A stretch of DNA of 23,933 nucleotides, from NCBI GenBank assembly GCA_035530195.1, contig DATKVG010000092.1, positions 1 to 23,933 of the forward strand, written 5' to 3'. A program made the translations under genes and the position numbers. The notes beneath the pieces were generated by a model. That model had not been told where the DNA came from. It saw only the letters and a list, made by a program, of their open reading frames with translations, and did not search any database. Origin of the DNA: JAPLKX01 sp035530195. GTDB taxonomy: Bacteria; Hydrogenedentota; Hydrogenedentia; Hydrogenedentales; SLHB01. Position 1 is the stretch's first letter. Every line of letters starts with the position of its first letter. Below are positions 1 through 7,697 of this stretch, in pieces.

Positions 1-189
1 ATTCGCGTGCTTCGCTTCTGGAACCACCAGGTACGGACAAACTCGAGTGGGATCTTGCAGGCGGTGTGGGATGCCCTCTTCCCCGCCAACGCCGTGACCC
101 TCACCCCTCACCCCAACCCTCTCCCACAGGGAGAGGGCGAACGGCGTAAAGGGGAAACGGGGACAGTGGATCCGGTGAAAAAACGCTAA
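1..189 (+). CDS. DUF559 (endonuclease-like) protein, C-terminal fragment
   Basis: The reading frame is open from the first base and stops at TAA 187-189, so the gene begins outside the window. The first residues, IRVLRFWNHQV followed by a helix-like stretch ending AVWDALF, match the typical C-terminus of DUF559 proteins. These are small proteins with a restriction-endonuclease-like (Vsr-related) fold, often found as single-domain genes in environmental bacteria. The catalytic part is not visible here. After about residue 30 the frame runs through a REP-like palindromic repeat, giving a proline/glycine-rich tail (PHPNPLPQGEGE) and a basic end. That tail looks repeat-derived rather than part of the domain. 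DNA cleavage is a family prediction, not shown. Confidence 0.65.
   Translation: MRVLRFWNHQVRTNSSGILQAVWDALFPANAVTLTPHPNPLPQGEGERRKGETGTVDPVKKR
98..137. repeat. REP-like palindrome with C-rich leader
   Basis: A perfect 9-bp inverted repeat, CCCTCTCCC (117-125) and GGGAGAGGG (129-137), encloses a 3-nt loop (ACA). A leader of C-runs at 98-100, 104-107, 111-114 and 117-119 precedes it, so the minus strand carries five G-runs with short loops. This arrangement of a C-rich leader, a CCCTCTCCC arm and a GGGAGAGGG arm is familiar as a dispersed intergenic repeat in many bacteria. Here it lies inside the 3' end of the DUF559 reading frame. Confidence 0.75.
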
Positions 190-442
190 AGCGTCCGTTG
201 ATGCCGACACCCGCTGTAATTGGCACGTTAAGAATACGTAACTTACAGACGTACAGCGTGGCCGTGTCGGTGCTCGCATGGACTTTTTCACCAGCCCCAC
301 AGCCACCCATTGTTTCGGGGGAAACCCCTCTATTTTCCGTCTCGGAAAGTCTTTCCCGGCCAGGCAATTCACATTATGCCTCATACAGAAGGACGATGAT
401 CACGAGCAACTTCAAGAAACACGCGACAGATTCAGGCCGGGC
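190..442. other. Gene-poor stretch with small hairpins
   Basis: No convincing gene is seen between the DUF559 fragment and the dodecin gene. Two tiny inverted repeats are present: GTTTC (312-316) with GAAAC (321-325) around a GGGG loop, and GGAAAG (344-349) with CTTTCC (351-356) around one base. Overlapping open frames exist on both strands but lack a recognisable domain or ribosome-binding site. One of them runs antisense through the whole dodecin gene. Confidence 0.4.
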
Positions 443-652
443 TCAGTCTTCATACTTGAATGACACCTTGACCCTCGCGCGATATGCGACAACCTTGTTG
501 TTGTCGACCTTCAAGTCTAGTTGGGCCACCTCGGCGACGCGCATGTCGCGCAACGACTTTCCCGCCTTCTCGACGGCATTCTTTGCAGCCTCTTCCCATG
601 AATTCTCGGAGGTGCCGATGATCTCGATGACTTTGTAGATGCTCTCACTCAT
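443..652 (-). CDS. Dodecin family flavin-binding protein
   Basis: Dodecins are about 70-residue proteins that assemble into hollow dodecamers and bind flavin (riboflavin, FMN) or CoA, acting as cytoplasmic flavin buffers. This 69-aa product is a full-length, typical member: it begins SESIYKVIEIIGTS, continues with the SWEEAAKNAVEKA helix and the core SLRDMRVAEVAQLDLKV, and ends in the beta strand VAYRARVKVSFKYE. The start is set at ATG 652 because GGAAGGGG on the minus strand is then 7 nt upstream. An in-frame ATG at 658 would leave only 1 nt of spacing and add two residues. It appears to be a single-gene unit, transcribed in the same direction as the neighbour further right but about 160 bp beyond that gene's stop. 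Confidence 0.92.
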   Translation of the reverse strand: MSESIYKVIEIIGTSENSWEEAAKNAVEKAGKSLRDMRVAEVAQLDLKVDNNKVVAYRARVKVSFKYED

Positions 653-744
653 GTTCATTCCCCTTCCGTGGCCGGGTCGCGCCCGGCGGCTGAAACCCTA
701 TGCTGCCACATCTTCGTACGGGATCGAATCCAACAACAAAGCCG

Positions 745-824
745 AGAGTAAACACTGGACCGCCACCTATTTTAACTCAGTAAAGAGGGGACAGTAAACA
801 GGGGATAGCCATCTATTTTAGCTC
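745..824. repeat. Imperfect direct repeat pair (34 bp, 46-bp offset)
   Basis: Positions 745-778 and 791-824 align without gaps and agree at about 27 of 34 positions; both end in a CTATTTTA(A/G)CTC block. GGGGACAGT, just before the second copy (787-795), recurs at 159-167 in the DUF559 tail. The second copy overlaps the last codons and the TAG stop (813-815) of the DUF2961 gene. Elements carrying GGGGACAGT next to CACCTATTTTA-like blocks are dispersed in many environmental genomes, so I read this as mobile-repeat debris. Confidence 0.55.
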
Positions 825-2321
825 GACAATCGAGATCACGGCGTTGCCCTTGGCTTCCTGGTTCAGGTTTTGCGCCTCGATAAGCACGCGCCCGTCCTGG
901 GTCATCTCGGGCGTCACCGGCGCCTCGATCCACTGGCCCGCATGAAAGGATTCAAACCTGCCCAGGCTCGAGCCGTCCACCCGGATTTCTTCATTCCGTC
1001 CACCACCGAAATTGTCGGGATCGATAATGAACAGGCGTAACATCCCTTTGGCGCCCGATGGCGCGGCCAGTTCGATGGCGAGCGTCTTTTCGTTGGCCCG
1101 CGCGTGGTACACCTTGGTCGGCCAACCTGCCCATTCATAGCCGTCAACCTTGCCCAGCGCGTATCCGTCTTCGGCATAGATGACTTCGCCGCCCGGACGG
1201 CCGCACAGCATGTAGAACTTCGTCCCTTGTGCCTTCAACTCGTCGGCCGTCGGTATCTGCTCGACGTTTGGCCACGCCGGATTGTCATCCGCGGCGGGCC
1301 GACGTTCCTTGAGCCAGGGCACCGGGTCCGCCCCGACGGGTTCAGCCTGGTACCAGTAGCACACGCTGGACAACTCGTGCCAGTACCCTTCCTGCCCCAC
1401 CATGCCCTTGATGACTTCGTTCTCGTTCTTGCCGAAATCGATCGTCACCTTCAGCGACTTGTTGAACGGTATTGCCTCGTCTATGAAAAACTTGTACGCC
1501 GCGGCGCCTTTAAAATACTTCCGGTAGCCGCTGATCAGGAACTCGCTCTCGGTTTTTGGGAATCCCCAACTGAACCCAAACGAATCCTCGATTCCCTGCA
1601 ACTCGACCGACGGCGTCTCTTCTCCATCCACGTACCACATCTCGTTCATGTCCACGAGATACGCGGGCGACCCCGGCTTCCGCACCGTGACGCTCCACCC
1701 GACAAATTTCCCCCGGCCTTGCGTCTCGAGCGCCGTGTACGCCTCTTTGCCCAGGGGGAGCGCCTGCTGCCGCCAATTGGCGTGGAAGTAGCCCACGTCC
1801 GCCGGAACGCTCTCGAGGTTGCGGTACATGACATAGGAATAGCAAGGCATTCTTGCCTGCAACTCCGGCCCCGCTTTCAAATCGCCGTCATAATACAACT
1901 CGACCCGCGCCGCTCGGCGATACGGCATCGGGAAATACGCGTTGAAACCACGCCGAACATTGAGCACCGCCGTCTCGACCGACTCGTACTGGCCCGCCGG
2001 GTCGCAGAAAAAATCCACCAGCGGGCAGTTCACGCTCGGCTCGGGCTGGTTGTCCCAGTAAATGCGCAGGATCACCTCGCGCCCGAGTTTGATCGTGCTG
2101 GGCATGGCGAAATGAAACATCTCGATCTGGCCGGGCCCATCGAGCTTCGCCACCACAATCGCGTTGGACGCCAGAAACTGTGTCTCGATCGGGTTCTCCA
2201 CCCACAGCGCGTTTACGGCTTTTATGTGCGGCACATCCAGGTCCGGCAGGCTTGCCAAACCCAAACCAAATGCGGAAAACGACAGCAGCAAGACGCTCAG
2301 GCAGATGAGTTGCGGCTTCAT
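813..2321 (-). CDS. Secreted DUF2961 / GH172-type glycoside hydrolase
   Basis: The 502-aa product starts at ATG 2321, with GGAGG 6 nt upstream; the longer open frame upstream has no support. Residues 1-23 form a hydrophobic signal peptide ending FGLGLAS. The rest matches DUF2961: LRIYWDNQPEPSV (about 85-97), PLVDFF (100-105), the FHANWRQ block (179-185), DMNEMWYVDG (224-233) and GIEDSFGFSWGF (243-254). Characterised members, classed as GH172, act on alpha-linked fructofuranosides or D-arabinofuranosides. From memory their catalytic glutamates lie in the two blocks matching E227 and E245, and both glutamates are present here. The substrate cannot be read from sequence. The gene diverges from the oxidoreductase-transporter-hydrolase unit and may serve the same pathway. 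Its last codons lie in a repeat. Confidence 0.85.
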   Translation of the reverse strand: MKPQLICLSVLLLSFSAFGLGLASLPDLDVPHIKAVNALWVENPIETQFLASNAIVVAKLDGPGQIEMFHFAMPSTIKLGREVILRIYWDNQPEPSVNCPLVDFFCDPAGQYESVETAVLNVRRGFNAYFPMPYRRAARVELYYDGDLKAGPELQARMPCYSYVMYRNLESVPADVGYFHANWRQQALPLGKEAYTALETQGRGKFVGWSVTVRKPGSPAYLVDMNEMWYVDGEETPSVELQGIEDSFGFSWGFPKTESEFLISGYRKYFKGAAAYKFFIDEAIPFNKSLKVTIDFGKNENEVIKGMVGQEGYWHELSSVCYWYQAEPVGADPVPWLKERRPAADDNPAWPNVEQIPTADELKAQGTKFYMLCGRPGGEVIYAEDGYALGKVDGYEWAGWPTKVYHARANEKTLAIELAAPSGAKGMLRLFIIDPDNFGGGRNEEIRVDGSSLGRFESFHAGQWIEAPVTPEMTQDGRVLIEAQNLNQEAKGNAVISIVELK

Positions 2322-2607
2322 GATGGACCTCCATGCGTTCGTGGGCGCAGCAACCCCGGACGCAGGCCGCCCCGGGCTTACCGCGCGCCCCGCATGGATA
2401 TTACCGCAGGTATGGTTATCAGTAGCAACTTCGCATCGAGCAGGAAAATCCGGTTCTGCACGTCCTCGACATCCGTCCGCGCCCAGCCTTTCTTGCATCG
2501 TTCATCCTTCGCTTACCCCAAACCCCATACGCTGGTAGAAGTTTTCCCCGCTTTTGCCGTATTATGGCGATGGCTCAACAAGATCCGCTCAACGAGGAGA
2601 ACCCGCG
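2322..2607. promoter_or_regulatory. Divergent intergenic region between GH172 and oxidoreductase genes
   Basis: This 286-bp gap must hold the promoters of both divergent genes. A possible -10 element TATTAT lies at 2560-2565, about 42 bp before the rightward start, but no good -35 is seen. A partial copy of the C-rich heptamer repeat (two C4 runs, 2516-2526, followed by ATAC) lies 90 bp before the start codon. I see no open frame with gene-like features and no obvious operator. Confidence 0.35.
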
Positions 2608-3825
2608 ATGGCCGATACATCTTTGTCCAGACGTCACTTTTTGGCGGCAACCGGCGCCGCCGTAACCGCAGGGCTTGTCAGCCGCACCGCGGCCGGCGCC
2701 AACGACCGAATCCGGGTCGGTATGATCGGCACGGGCGGCCGGTGCGGGTCCCATATCGGCGAACTCGGCAAACTCCGCGACTCCCATAACGTCGATATTG
2801 TGGCCGTGTGCGATGTATGGAAGCCAAACCGGGAATCCTCCGCCGCCAGGGTGGAAAAGCTGTTCGAGGCCAAACCGTTCCAAACCTCGCGGTTCGGAGA
2901 ACTGCTGGCGCGCAACGACGTTGATGCGGTTGTCATCGCAACGCCCGACTTTGCGCATACGCCCATCATGATCGAGGCCCTCAAAGCCGGCAAAGACGTC
3001 TACGTCGAGAAACCGATGTCGCTCACGGTCGAAGAGGCCAGCGAAGCCCTCGATCTCGCCCGGAAAAACGAGCGCATCGTCCAGGTCGGCACCCAGCGCC
3101 GGAGTGAAGGCCGGTGGGAAGCCGCGCGGCAACTCCGGGAATCCGGCCAGCTCGGTCCGATCACGCGCGTCTCGGCCGCCAACTGTTTCAACCACGCGCG
3201 GTGGGCCCGCAATTTCGACGACTGCAAACAGGAAGACGTCGACTGGGACGCCTACCTGTTCAACCGCGAGAAGGTCCCGTTCGACCCCAAACTGCTCCGC
3301 CGCTGGCATTTCTACAAGATGTGCACCAACGGCCTGTCCGGCCTTTGGATGGCCCACCTGATCGACGCCTGCCATAAGGCCATGGACGCTTCCTACCCCA
3401 ACAGCGCGGTCGCACTCGGCGGCATCTACTTCTGGAAAGACGGCCGCGAGCATTCCGACAATTTCCACGCCCTGCTCGACTACCCCGAAGGGTTCCTGTT
3501 CGACTGGTGCATGAGCCTCACCAACTCGCTCCCGACTCACTATCGCATCCACGGCCGGTACGGAACCATGGACATGGAAAAATGCACGTGGTCCGGCGAA
3601 GGCGGCGACCCCGGAAAACCGGTCGCCGGCGGCAAGCTCGACACCGTCCCCGACGCCAACCACATGGCCAACTGGCTCGATTGCATCCGGTCCCGCCAAC
3701 TGCCCACCGCCGACATCCAGTACGGCCACCAGCACGCGGTTGCTACCATCATGGCGGCCCAAGCCCTCCACACCGGCCAACGCGTGCGCTACGACCGCGA
3801 GAAACGCACGATCTACGCCGGGTAA
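2608..3825 (+). CDS. Tat-exported Gfo/Idh/MocA family oxidoreductase
   Basis: This is a 405-aa NAD(P)-dependent sugar or sugar-alcohol dehydrogenase-type protein. The start ATG 2608 has GAGGAG 7 nt upstream. The N-terminus carries a twin-arginine motif, SRRHFLAATGAA (7-18), so the folded protein is probably exported with its cofactor. A Rossmann fold follows: VGMIGTGGRCG (37-47, dinucleotide loop), an acidic residue at the end of strand 2 (AVCD, D69) and the family signature EKP (134-136). The C-terminal domain has WMAHLIDACH (247-256), including the aspartate/histidine region used in catalysis in relatives. This subfamily is much expanded in Planctomycetes-like and Hydrogenedentota-like genomes, and substrates are mostly unknown. 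It is the first gene of a unit with the transporter (57-bp gap) and hydrolase. Confidence 0.9.
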   Translation: MADTSLSRRHFLAATGAAVTAGLVSRTAAGANDRIRVGMIGTGGRCGSHIGELGKLRDSHNVDIVAVCDVWKPNRESSAARVEKLFEAKPFQTSRFGELLARNDVDAVVIATPDFAHTPIMIEALKAGKDVYVEKPMSLTVEEASEALDLARKNERIVQVGTQRRSEGRWEAARQLRESGQLGPITRVSAANCFNHARWARNFDDCKQEDVDWDAYLFNREKVPFDPKLLRRWHFYKMCTNGLSGLWMAHLIDACHKAMDASYPNSAVALGGIYFWKDGREHSDNFHALLDYPEGFLFDWCMSLTNSLPTHYRIHGRYGTMDMEKCTWSGEGGDPGKPVAGGKLDTVPDANHMANWLDCIRSRQLPTADIQYGHQHAVATIMAAQALHTGQRVRYDREKRTIYAG

Positions 3826-3882
3826 GTTCTGTGCGGATACCGTATTGGAGAGTACGCTGCCGCCAACCCCGAAAGGAGTTCC

Positions 3883-5181
3883 ATGTCGCATTCGGAATCC
3901 GCCCCGAAAGGCTACTATGGCTGGCGCATCGTCGCCCTCATGTTTTTTACGTTGTTCTTCACGGGGGGCCACGGCTTCTACACGTTTTCGGTGTACCTGC
4001 CTCGTCTCATTGAAACCCTCGGGTGTGACGTGTTCCCGGCGACCATCGGGATCGCGGTGTGGGCCGTTGTGGTGGGCCTGGCGTCGCCCGCCGTCGGCTT
4101 CTGCATGCAGCGATTCGGCGCGCGGAAAGTGCTCATAACCGCCACCGCGGGCGCCGGCGCCGTAGCCTTCCTCCTGTCCTTTGTCAGTACGCTGTGGCAC
4201 CTTTACGCCATCATGGCGCTGGCCGGCGTTGCTACGGCCGCATCGACGCTCGTGCCCGCGCAAACCATCGTCACCGTGTGGTTCCGCAAGTACCGCGGGC
4301 GCGCCATGGCGCTCACACTGATGGGCATCGGCCTCGGGGGCCTTCTGTTGCCGCCCGCCACCTCATACCTCATCGCCCATTTCGGCTGGCGCGGCGCGTA
4401 CCGCGTTATGGGCCTGCTCTTCTTCATTATCGTGCTCCCTCCACTTGCGGCGCTTCTGCGCAACCGGCCCTCCGACGTCGGCCAGATGCCCGACGGCCTC
4501 GCGCCGGAAAAAGGGGCAGGCGCCACGGGCCACCTGCCGTCCGGCGTATCCGCGCGGCGCGCTGTTGGCTCGCCCGCGTTTTGGCTTATTTTTGGCATCT
4601 ACGTCCTTCAGCTCTATGCGACGTCCGCCGTCGCCATGAACACCCAGGTATTCGCCGAACACCGGGGATTCAGCGTAATGACGGCGCCGTTGTTCATGGC
4701 CTTCGCGCTCGGCGTCACCTTGCCGAGCCGGTTCATCACGGGCGTTCTGTGCGACCGGTTCAGCCCCAAGGCCATCATGGCTATCACCGGCCTGTTTGTA
4801 GCCGCCGGCCCGCTTGCGCTCGAGGTATGCGTGATCAAACTGGGGTGGATCGATTATCGCTCGATCGGCGTGTTTGCCTTGTTGCAGGGCGGCGCGATAG
4901 CCATGAACGCCGTTGTGTTGCCCGTCCTGATCGGCCGCTGTTTTGGGGAACGCGAATTCAGCAAGATCATGGGCTTGATCATGACGGGTTTTGCGCTGGG
5001 CATTCTGTTAGGGCCTACCTCGGCGGGACGCATCTTCGACAAAACCGGCAGCTATGAAATCGCATTCTTCGTCTGCGCCGCATGCGCTCTTGTATCGATT
5101 GTGCTCGCCCTGCTCATCCGGCCCAATGCGCTGCACGCCGAGTTCGATACGGCCCAAATACCGAACAAAGCCGCCGCCTGA
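3883..5181 (+). CDS. Major facilitator superfamily transporter
   Basis: A 432-aa polytopic inner-membrane protein of usual MFS length, with about 12 hydrophobic segments in two halves and a longer polar loop near residues 198-226. The N-terminal YYGWRIVALMFF, the loop QRFGARKV between helices 2 and 3, and WFRKYRGRAMALTLMGIG (about 127-144) resemble monocarboxylate or oxalate/formate-type (MCT/OFA-like) transporters. I infer uptake of a small organic acid or similar solute. The ATG at 3883 follows AAAGGAG with 4 nt between. It lies 57 bp after the oxidoreductase gene and 32 bp before the hydrolase gene, so all three are probably co-transcribed. It may import the product of the exported enzymes. 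Substrate not determinable. Confidence 0.88.
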   Translation: MSHSESAPKGYYGWRIVALMFFTLFFTGGHGFYTFSVYLPRLIETLGCDVFPATIGIAVWAVVVGLASPAVGFCMQRFGARKVLITATAGAGAVAFLLSFVSTLWHLYAIMALAGVATAASTLVPAQTIVTVWFRKYRGRAMALTLMGIGLGGLLLPPATSYLIAHFGWRGAYRVMGLLFFIIVLPPLAALLRNRPSDVGQMPDGLAPEKGAGATGHLPSGVSARRAVGSPAFWLIFGIYVLQLYATSAVAMNTQVFAEHRGFSVMTAPLFMAFALGVTLPSRFITGVLCDRFSPKAIMAITGLFVAAGPLALEVCVIKLGWIDYRSIGVFALLQGGAIAMNAVVLPVLIGRCFGEREFSKIMGLIMTGFALGILLGPTSAGRIFDKTGSYEIAFFVCAACALVSIVLALLIRPNALHAEFDTAQIPNKAAA

Positions 5182-5213
5182 CGCCAAAAGAAGAAACAAA
5201 AGGGTTCGCAGCC

Positions 5214-6461
5214 ATGAAACGACGAGGTTTCCTCAAGGCGACCACCACGGGTACAGTCGCCGCGCTGTGCGGCGTGTCCCGCGCGGACGAGCAAAATCCC
5301 GTGGCTTCCCTGCCGGCGAGACAAGGCGCGCCGCTGCCTGAACTGGGCTCGCATTGGGACTTGTTGGAGAAGCTCGCCGCACAGTCCGCTCATCCGAAGA
5401 TGAGTTTTCTCGAACCCCAATATGCAGACCTTGACGAATGGATCGAGAAGGCCCGCGCCTATGTCTTTTCCTGCATCCATTATGCCCCGCCCAAGTGCGA
5501 CCCGCGGCCCGAGGTTCTCGAAACAGTGGATCGGGGCGCCTACATTCGCGAGCACGTGCTCATCAACACGACTCCGGACATCCGCATCCCCGTGTACGTG
5601 CTCGTGCCCAAGGGCCTCACGAAGCCCGCCCCGGCGCTTGTCGCGCTGCACGACCATGGCGGTTTCTACTTTTGGGGCAAGGAGAAGCTCGTTGAAGTCG
5701 AGCCGGAACACCCGGCACTGCGACGGCACAAAACCACCTGTTACGGCGGCCTCAGCATTGCGGATGAATTGGCCGGGCGCGGCTACGTAGTCATTGTATC
5801 GGACATGCTCCACTTCGGCGAACGGAGCCTTTACCTCGACGCAGACCCAGAACGCATAAAACAGCGAACAATCGACGTGACGGACACCGACCTCGGGGAG
5901 TTCAACGCGCGGGCGTGGGCACATGAGGAACTGCTCGCGCGCGGGTTGCTCACTTGTGGCGCCACGTGGTCCGGCGTCAACATCATCGACGACCAGCGCG
6001 TCGCGGACTATCTGCTCACCCGCCCCGAAGTAAACCCGGCCCGCGTGGGCTGCCTCGGGTTGAGCCTTGGGTCGGTCCGGGCGATTTTCCTCGGGGCGCT
6101 GCACACGGGGGTGCGCGCCTCCGTGGCCGTGTGCTGGATGGCCGAGTACCACCAGATGATCCGCGACCATCTCTATAACTCGATCGGCTTCACGAAACTT
6201 GTGCCGGGTTTGTACACCCAGTTGGGTTGGCAAGACCTCGCCGCACTCCATCTGCCCGGTCACCTCATGACGATCAACGGCCTCAAAGACCAACTGTACC
6301 CGCTCAAAGCCGCACAAGATGCCGTCGAGAAAATAAAACGGATGTACGCCAAAGCCGGGCTGCCCGGCCACTACCAGGGCGTCTTCTTCGATGCACCGCA
6401 CGAGTTCAACCTCGAAATGCAAGCTGCCGCCTTTGACTGGTTGGACAAGCAACTCGCGTGA
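5214..6461 (+). CDS. Tat-exported alpha/beta hydrolase (dienelactone hydrolase/acetyl xylan esterase-like)
   Basis: A 415-aa protein beginning MKRRGFLKATTTG, a twin-arginine export signal, so it probably acts outside the cytoplasm. The core is an alpha/beta hydrolase: strand and oxyanion region VALHDHGGFYFWGKE (143-157), nucleophile elbow GLSLG with S284, acid in GLKDQ (D359) and histidine in APHEF (H396). The order and spacing suit an intact Ser-Asp-His triad. The closest fit I recognise is the large dienelactone hydrolase-like/Abhydrolase_7 group, which includes esterases acting on sugar esters; an ester or lactone substrate is inferred. The ATG at 5214 is chosen because it begins the Tat motif; AGGG lies 10 nt upstream. 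It is the last gene of the three-gene unit. Confidence 0.85.
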   Translation: MKRRGFLKATTTGTVAALCGVSRADEQNPVASLPARQGAPLPELGSHWDLLEKLAAQSAHPKMSFLEPQYADLDEWIEKARAYVFSCIHYAPPKCDPRPEVLETVDRGAYIREHVLINTTPDIRIPVYVLVPKGLTKPAPALVALHDHGGFYFWGKEKLVEVEPEHPALRRHKTTCYGGLSIADELAGRGYVVIVSDMLHFGERSLYLDADPERIKQRTIDVTDTDLGEFNARAWAHEELLARGLLTCGATWSGVNIIDDQRVADYLLTRPEVNPARVGCLGLSLGSVRAIFLGALHTGVRASVAVCWMAEYHQMIRDHLYNSIGFTKLVPGLYTQLGWQDLAALHLPGHLMTINGLKDQLYPLKAAQDAVEKIKRMYAKAGLPGHYQGVFFDAPHEFNLEMQAAAFDWLDKQLA

Positions 6462-6523
6462 ACATGATTGATTTCGAACTGCACTCCCCTGACAACCGGG
6501 CTCCAGCCTTTTTACCTCCTTCA

Positions 6524-6546
6524 CCCTTACCCCAAACCCCAAACCC
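6524..6546 (-). repeat. C-rich heptamer repeat; G-quadruplex pattern on minus strand
   Basis: C-runs at 6524-6526, 6530-6533, 6537-6540 and 6544-6546 are each separated by exactly 3 nt (TTA, AAA, AAA). The complementary strand therefore fits the classical intramolecular G-quadruplex pattern. The repeat lies 86 bp before the purM start, with the G-rich strand as template. Related copies are at 2516-2530 (partial) and 18556-18586. Confidence 0.65.
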
Positions 6547-6596
6547 GTTTGCATATGGCTGGCGCTACGGGTTAAACTTTGCTCTTCAACCTCTGT

Positions 6597-6630
6597 CGGA
6601 AAGGGAACTCCGCCGGAAAGGGAACTCCGC
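6597..6630 (+). repeat. Perfect 17-bp tandem duplication of the purM ribosome-binding site
   Basis: CGGAAAGGGAACTCCGC occurs twice back to back (6597-6613 and 6614-6630) with no mismatch. Each copy contains GGAAAGGGA, a good Shine-Dalgarno-like sequence. The downstream copy is placed properly, about 9 nt from ATG 6633. The upstream copy is 17 nt further away and redundant. Confidence 0.85.
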
Positions 6631-6632
6631 AT

Positions 6633-7697
6633 ATGCCAGGCGAAGAATCCGGCCTCAGCTACCGTGACGCCGGCGTCAACATCGATGCCGCCAATCTGGC
6701 CGTCAAAGGCATAAAGGACATCGTCAGCAAAACGTTCGACGACAATGTCCTCCAGGACATCGGCAGCTTCGGCGCCATGTACCGGTTCAATCCCGCCGGG
6801 ATGGAAGAACCTGTCCTGGTCTCGAGCGTGGACGGCGTCGGCACCAAGATCAGAATCGCCTTCATGATGAACCGGCACGATACCGTCGGCATCGACATCG
6901 TGTCCCATTGCGTCAACGACATCCTCGTCCAAGGCGCGCGGCCCCTGTTCTTCCTCGACTACCTCGCGTGCGGCCGGCTCGACCCCGACGTCGTCGTCCA
7001 GGTCATCCGCGGCCTCGCCACCGGCTGCCGGTACGCCGGGTGCGCGCTTATCGGCGGCGAAACCGCCGAGATGCCCAGCATCTACAAGGAAGGCGAATAC
7101 GACCTCGCCGGAACCATCGTCGGCGTGGTCGACCGGAAAAACATCGTCGACGGCTCGACGGTTGAGGACGGCGACGTCATCATCGGGTTTCCGTCGTCCG
7201 GCCTGCACACCAACGGGTACAGCCTGGCGCGGAAGATTTGTTTCGAGATTGCGGGGCTGACCTGCGACGACCCGATGCCCGGCGCCGAAAGGACCGTCGG
7301 CGAGGAGTTGCTGGAACCGCACCACAGCTACGCCAAAATGATGCAGGTCCTGATGCGCGTCATCAAAGTCAAAGGCATGGCACACGTCACCGGCGGTGGG
7401 ATCACCGAAAACCTGCCAAGGTCCATGCCGGCCGATGTCAGGGCCGTCATCGACCTCGCCGCCTGGACCGTTCCGCCCGTGTTCGCGTTTTTGCAGAAAA
7501 CGGGCCGGGTCGCTGTCCCCGAAATGCTGCGCACGTTCAACATGGGCGTCGGCTATCTTATAATTGTCTCCGAACAGGACGCGGAAAAGGCCGAAGAAGT
7601 CCTCTCCCAGACCGGGCAGGAGTGCATGCGCATCGGCCGTTGCGTGTCCGGCGAGAACGGCGTCGAGTACACCGGGAGCCTGCGGTATGCCTGCTAG
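6633..7697 (+). CDS. purM: Phosphoribosylformylglycinamidine cyclo-ligase (AIR synthetase)
   Basis: PurM converts FGAM to AIR with ATP, the fifth step of de novo purine synthesis, in the cytoplasm as a dimer. The 354-aa product has the usual length. It shows LSYRDAGVNIDAAN (8-21), the ATP/substrate signature VSSVDGVGTKIRIAF (63-77), GIDIVSHCVNDILVQGARPLFFLDY (from about residue 86) and GGETAEMPSIY (141-151). The start is ATG 6633, which has the duplicated Shine-Dalgarno in front; an upstream in-frame TTG at 6579 adds 18 residues unlike the family. The stop TAG (7695-7697) overlaps the purL start by 11 bp and lies inside a short tandem duplication. The order purM-purL-purQ groups consecutive steps from FGAR to AIR. 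Confidence 0.96.
   Translation: MPGEESGLSYRDAGVNIDAANLAVKGIKDIVSKTFDDNVLQDIGSFGAMYRFNPAGMEEPVLVSSVDGVGTKIRIAFMMNRHDTVGIDIVSHCVNDILVQGARPLFFLDYLACGRLDPDVVVQVIRGLATGCRYAGCALIGGETAEMPSIYKEGEYDLAGTIVGVVDRKNIVDGSTVEDGDVIIGFPSSGLHTNGYSLARKICFEIAGLTCDDPMPGAERTVGEELLEPHHSYAKMMQVLMRVIKVKGMAHVTGGGITENLPRSMPADVRAVIDLAAWTVPPVFAFLQKTGRVAVPEMLRTFNMGVGYLIIVSEQDAEKAEEVLSQTGQECMRIGRCVSGENGVEYTGSLRYAC

Noticed and set aside
101..367. 88-codon open frame on the minus strand across the REP-like palindrome
   Set aside because: Its C-terminal part is translated repeat, no ribosome-binding site is evident, and it overlaps the DUF559 frame. It may be part of a dispersed repeat but I cannot support it as a gene.
198..638. 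146-codon plus-strand open frame
   Set aside because: It runs antisense through the well-supported dodecin gene and shows no domain.
719..731. tRNA T-loop-like sequence (GGGATCGAATCC)
   Set aside because: No matching acceptor stem, anticodon arm or D-arm could be found around it.
1104..2789. 561-codon plus-strand open frame opposite the GH172-type gene
   Set aside because: Arg/His/Pro-rich composition typical of the antisense of a GC-rich gene; the minus-strand gene has a signal peptide and family motifs.
6549..6577. Promoter for purM (TTGCAT, 17 bp, TTAAAC)
   Set aside because: The -10 matches consensus at only three positions; not strong enough to list.
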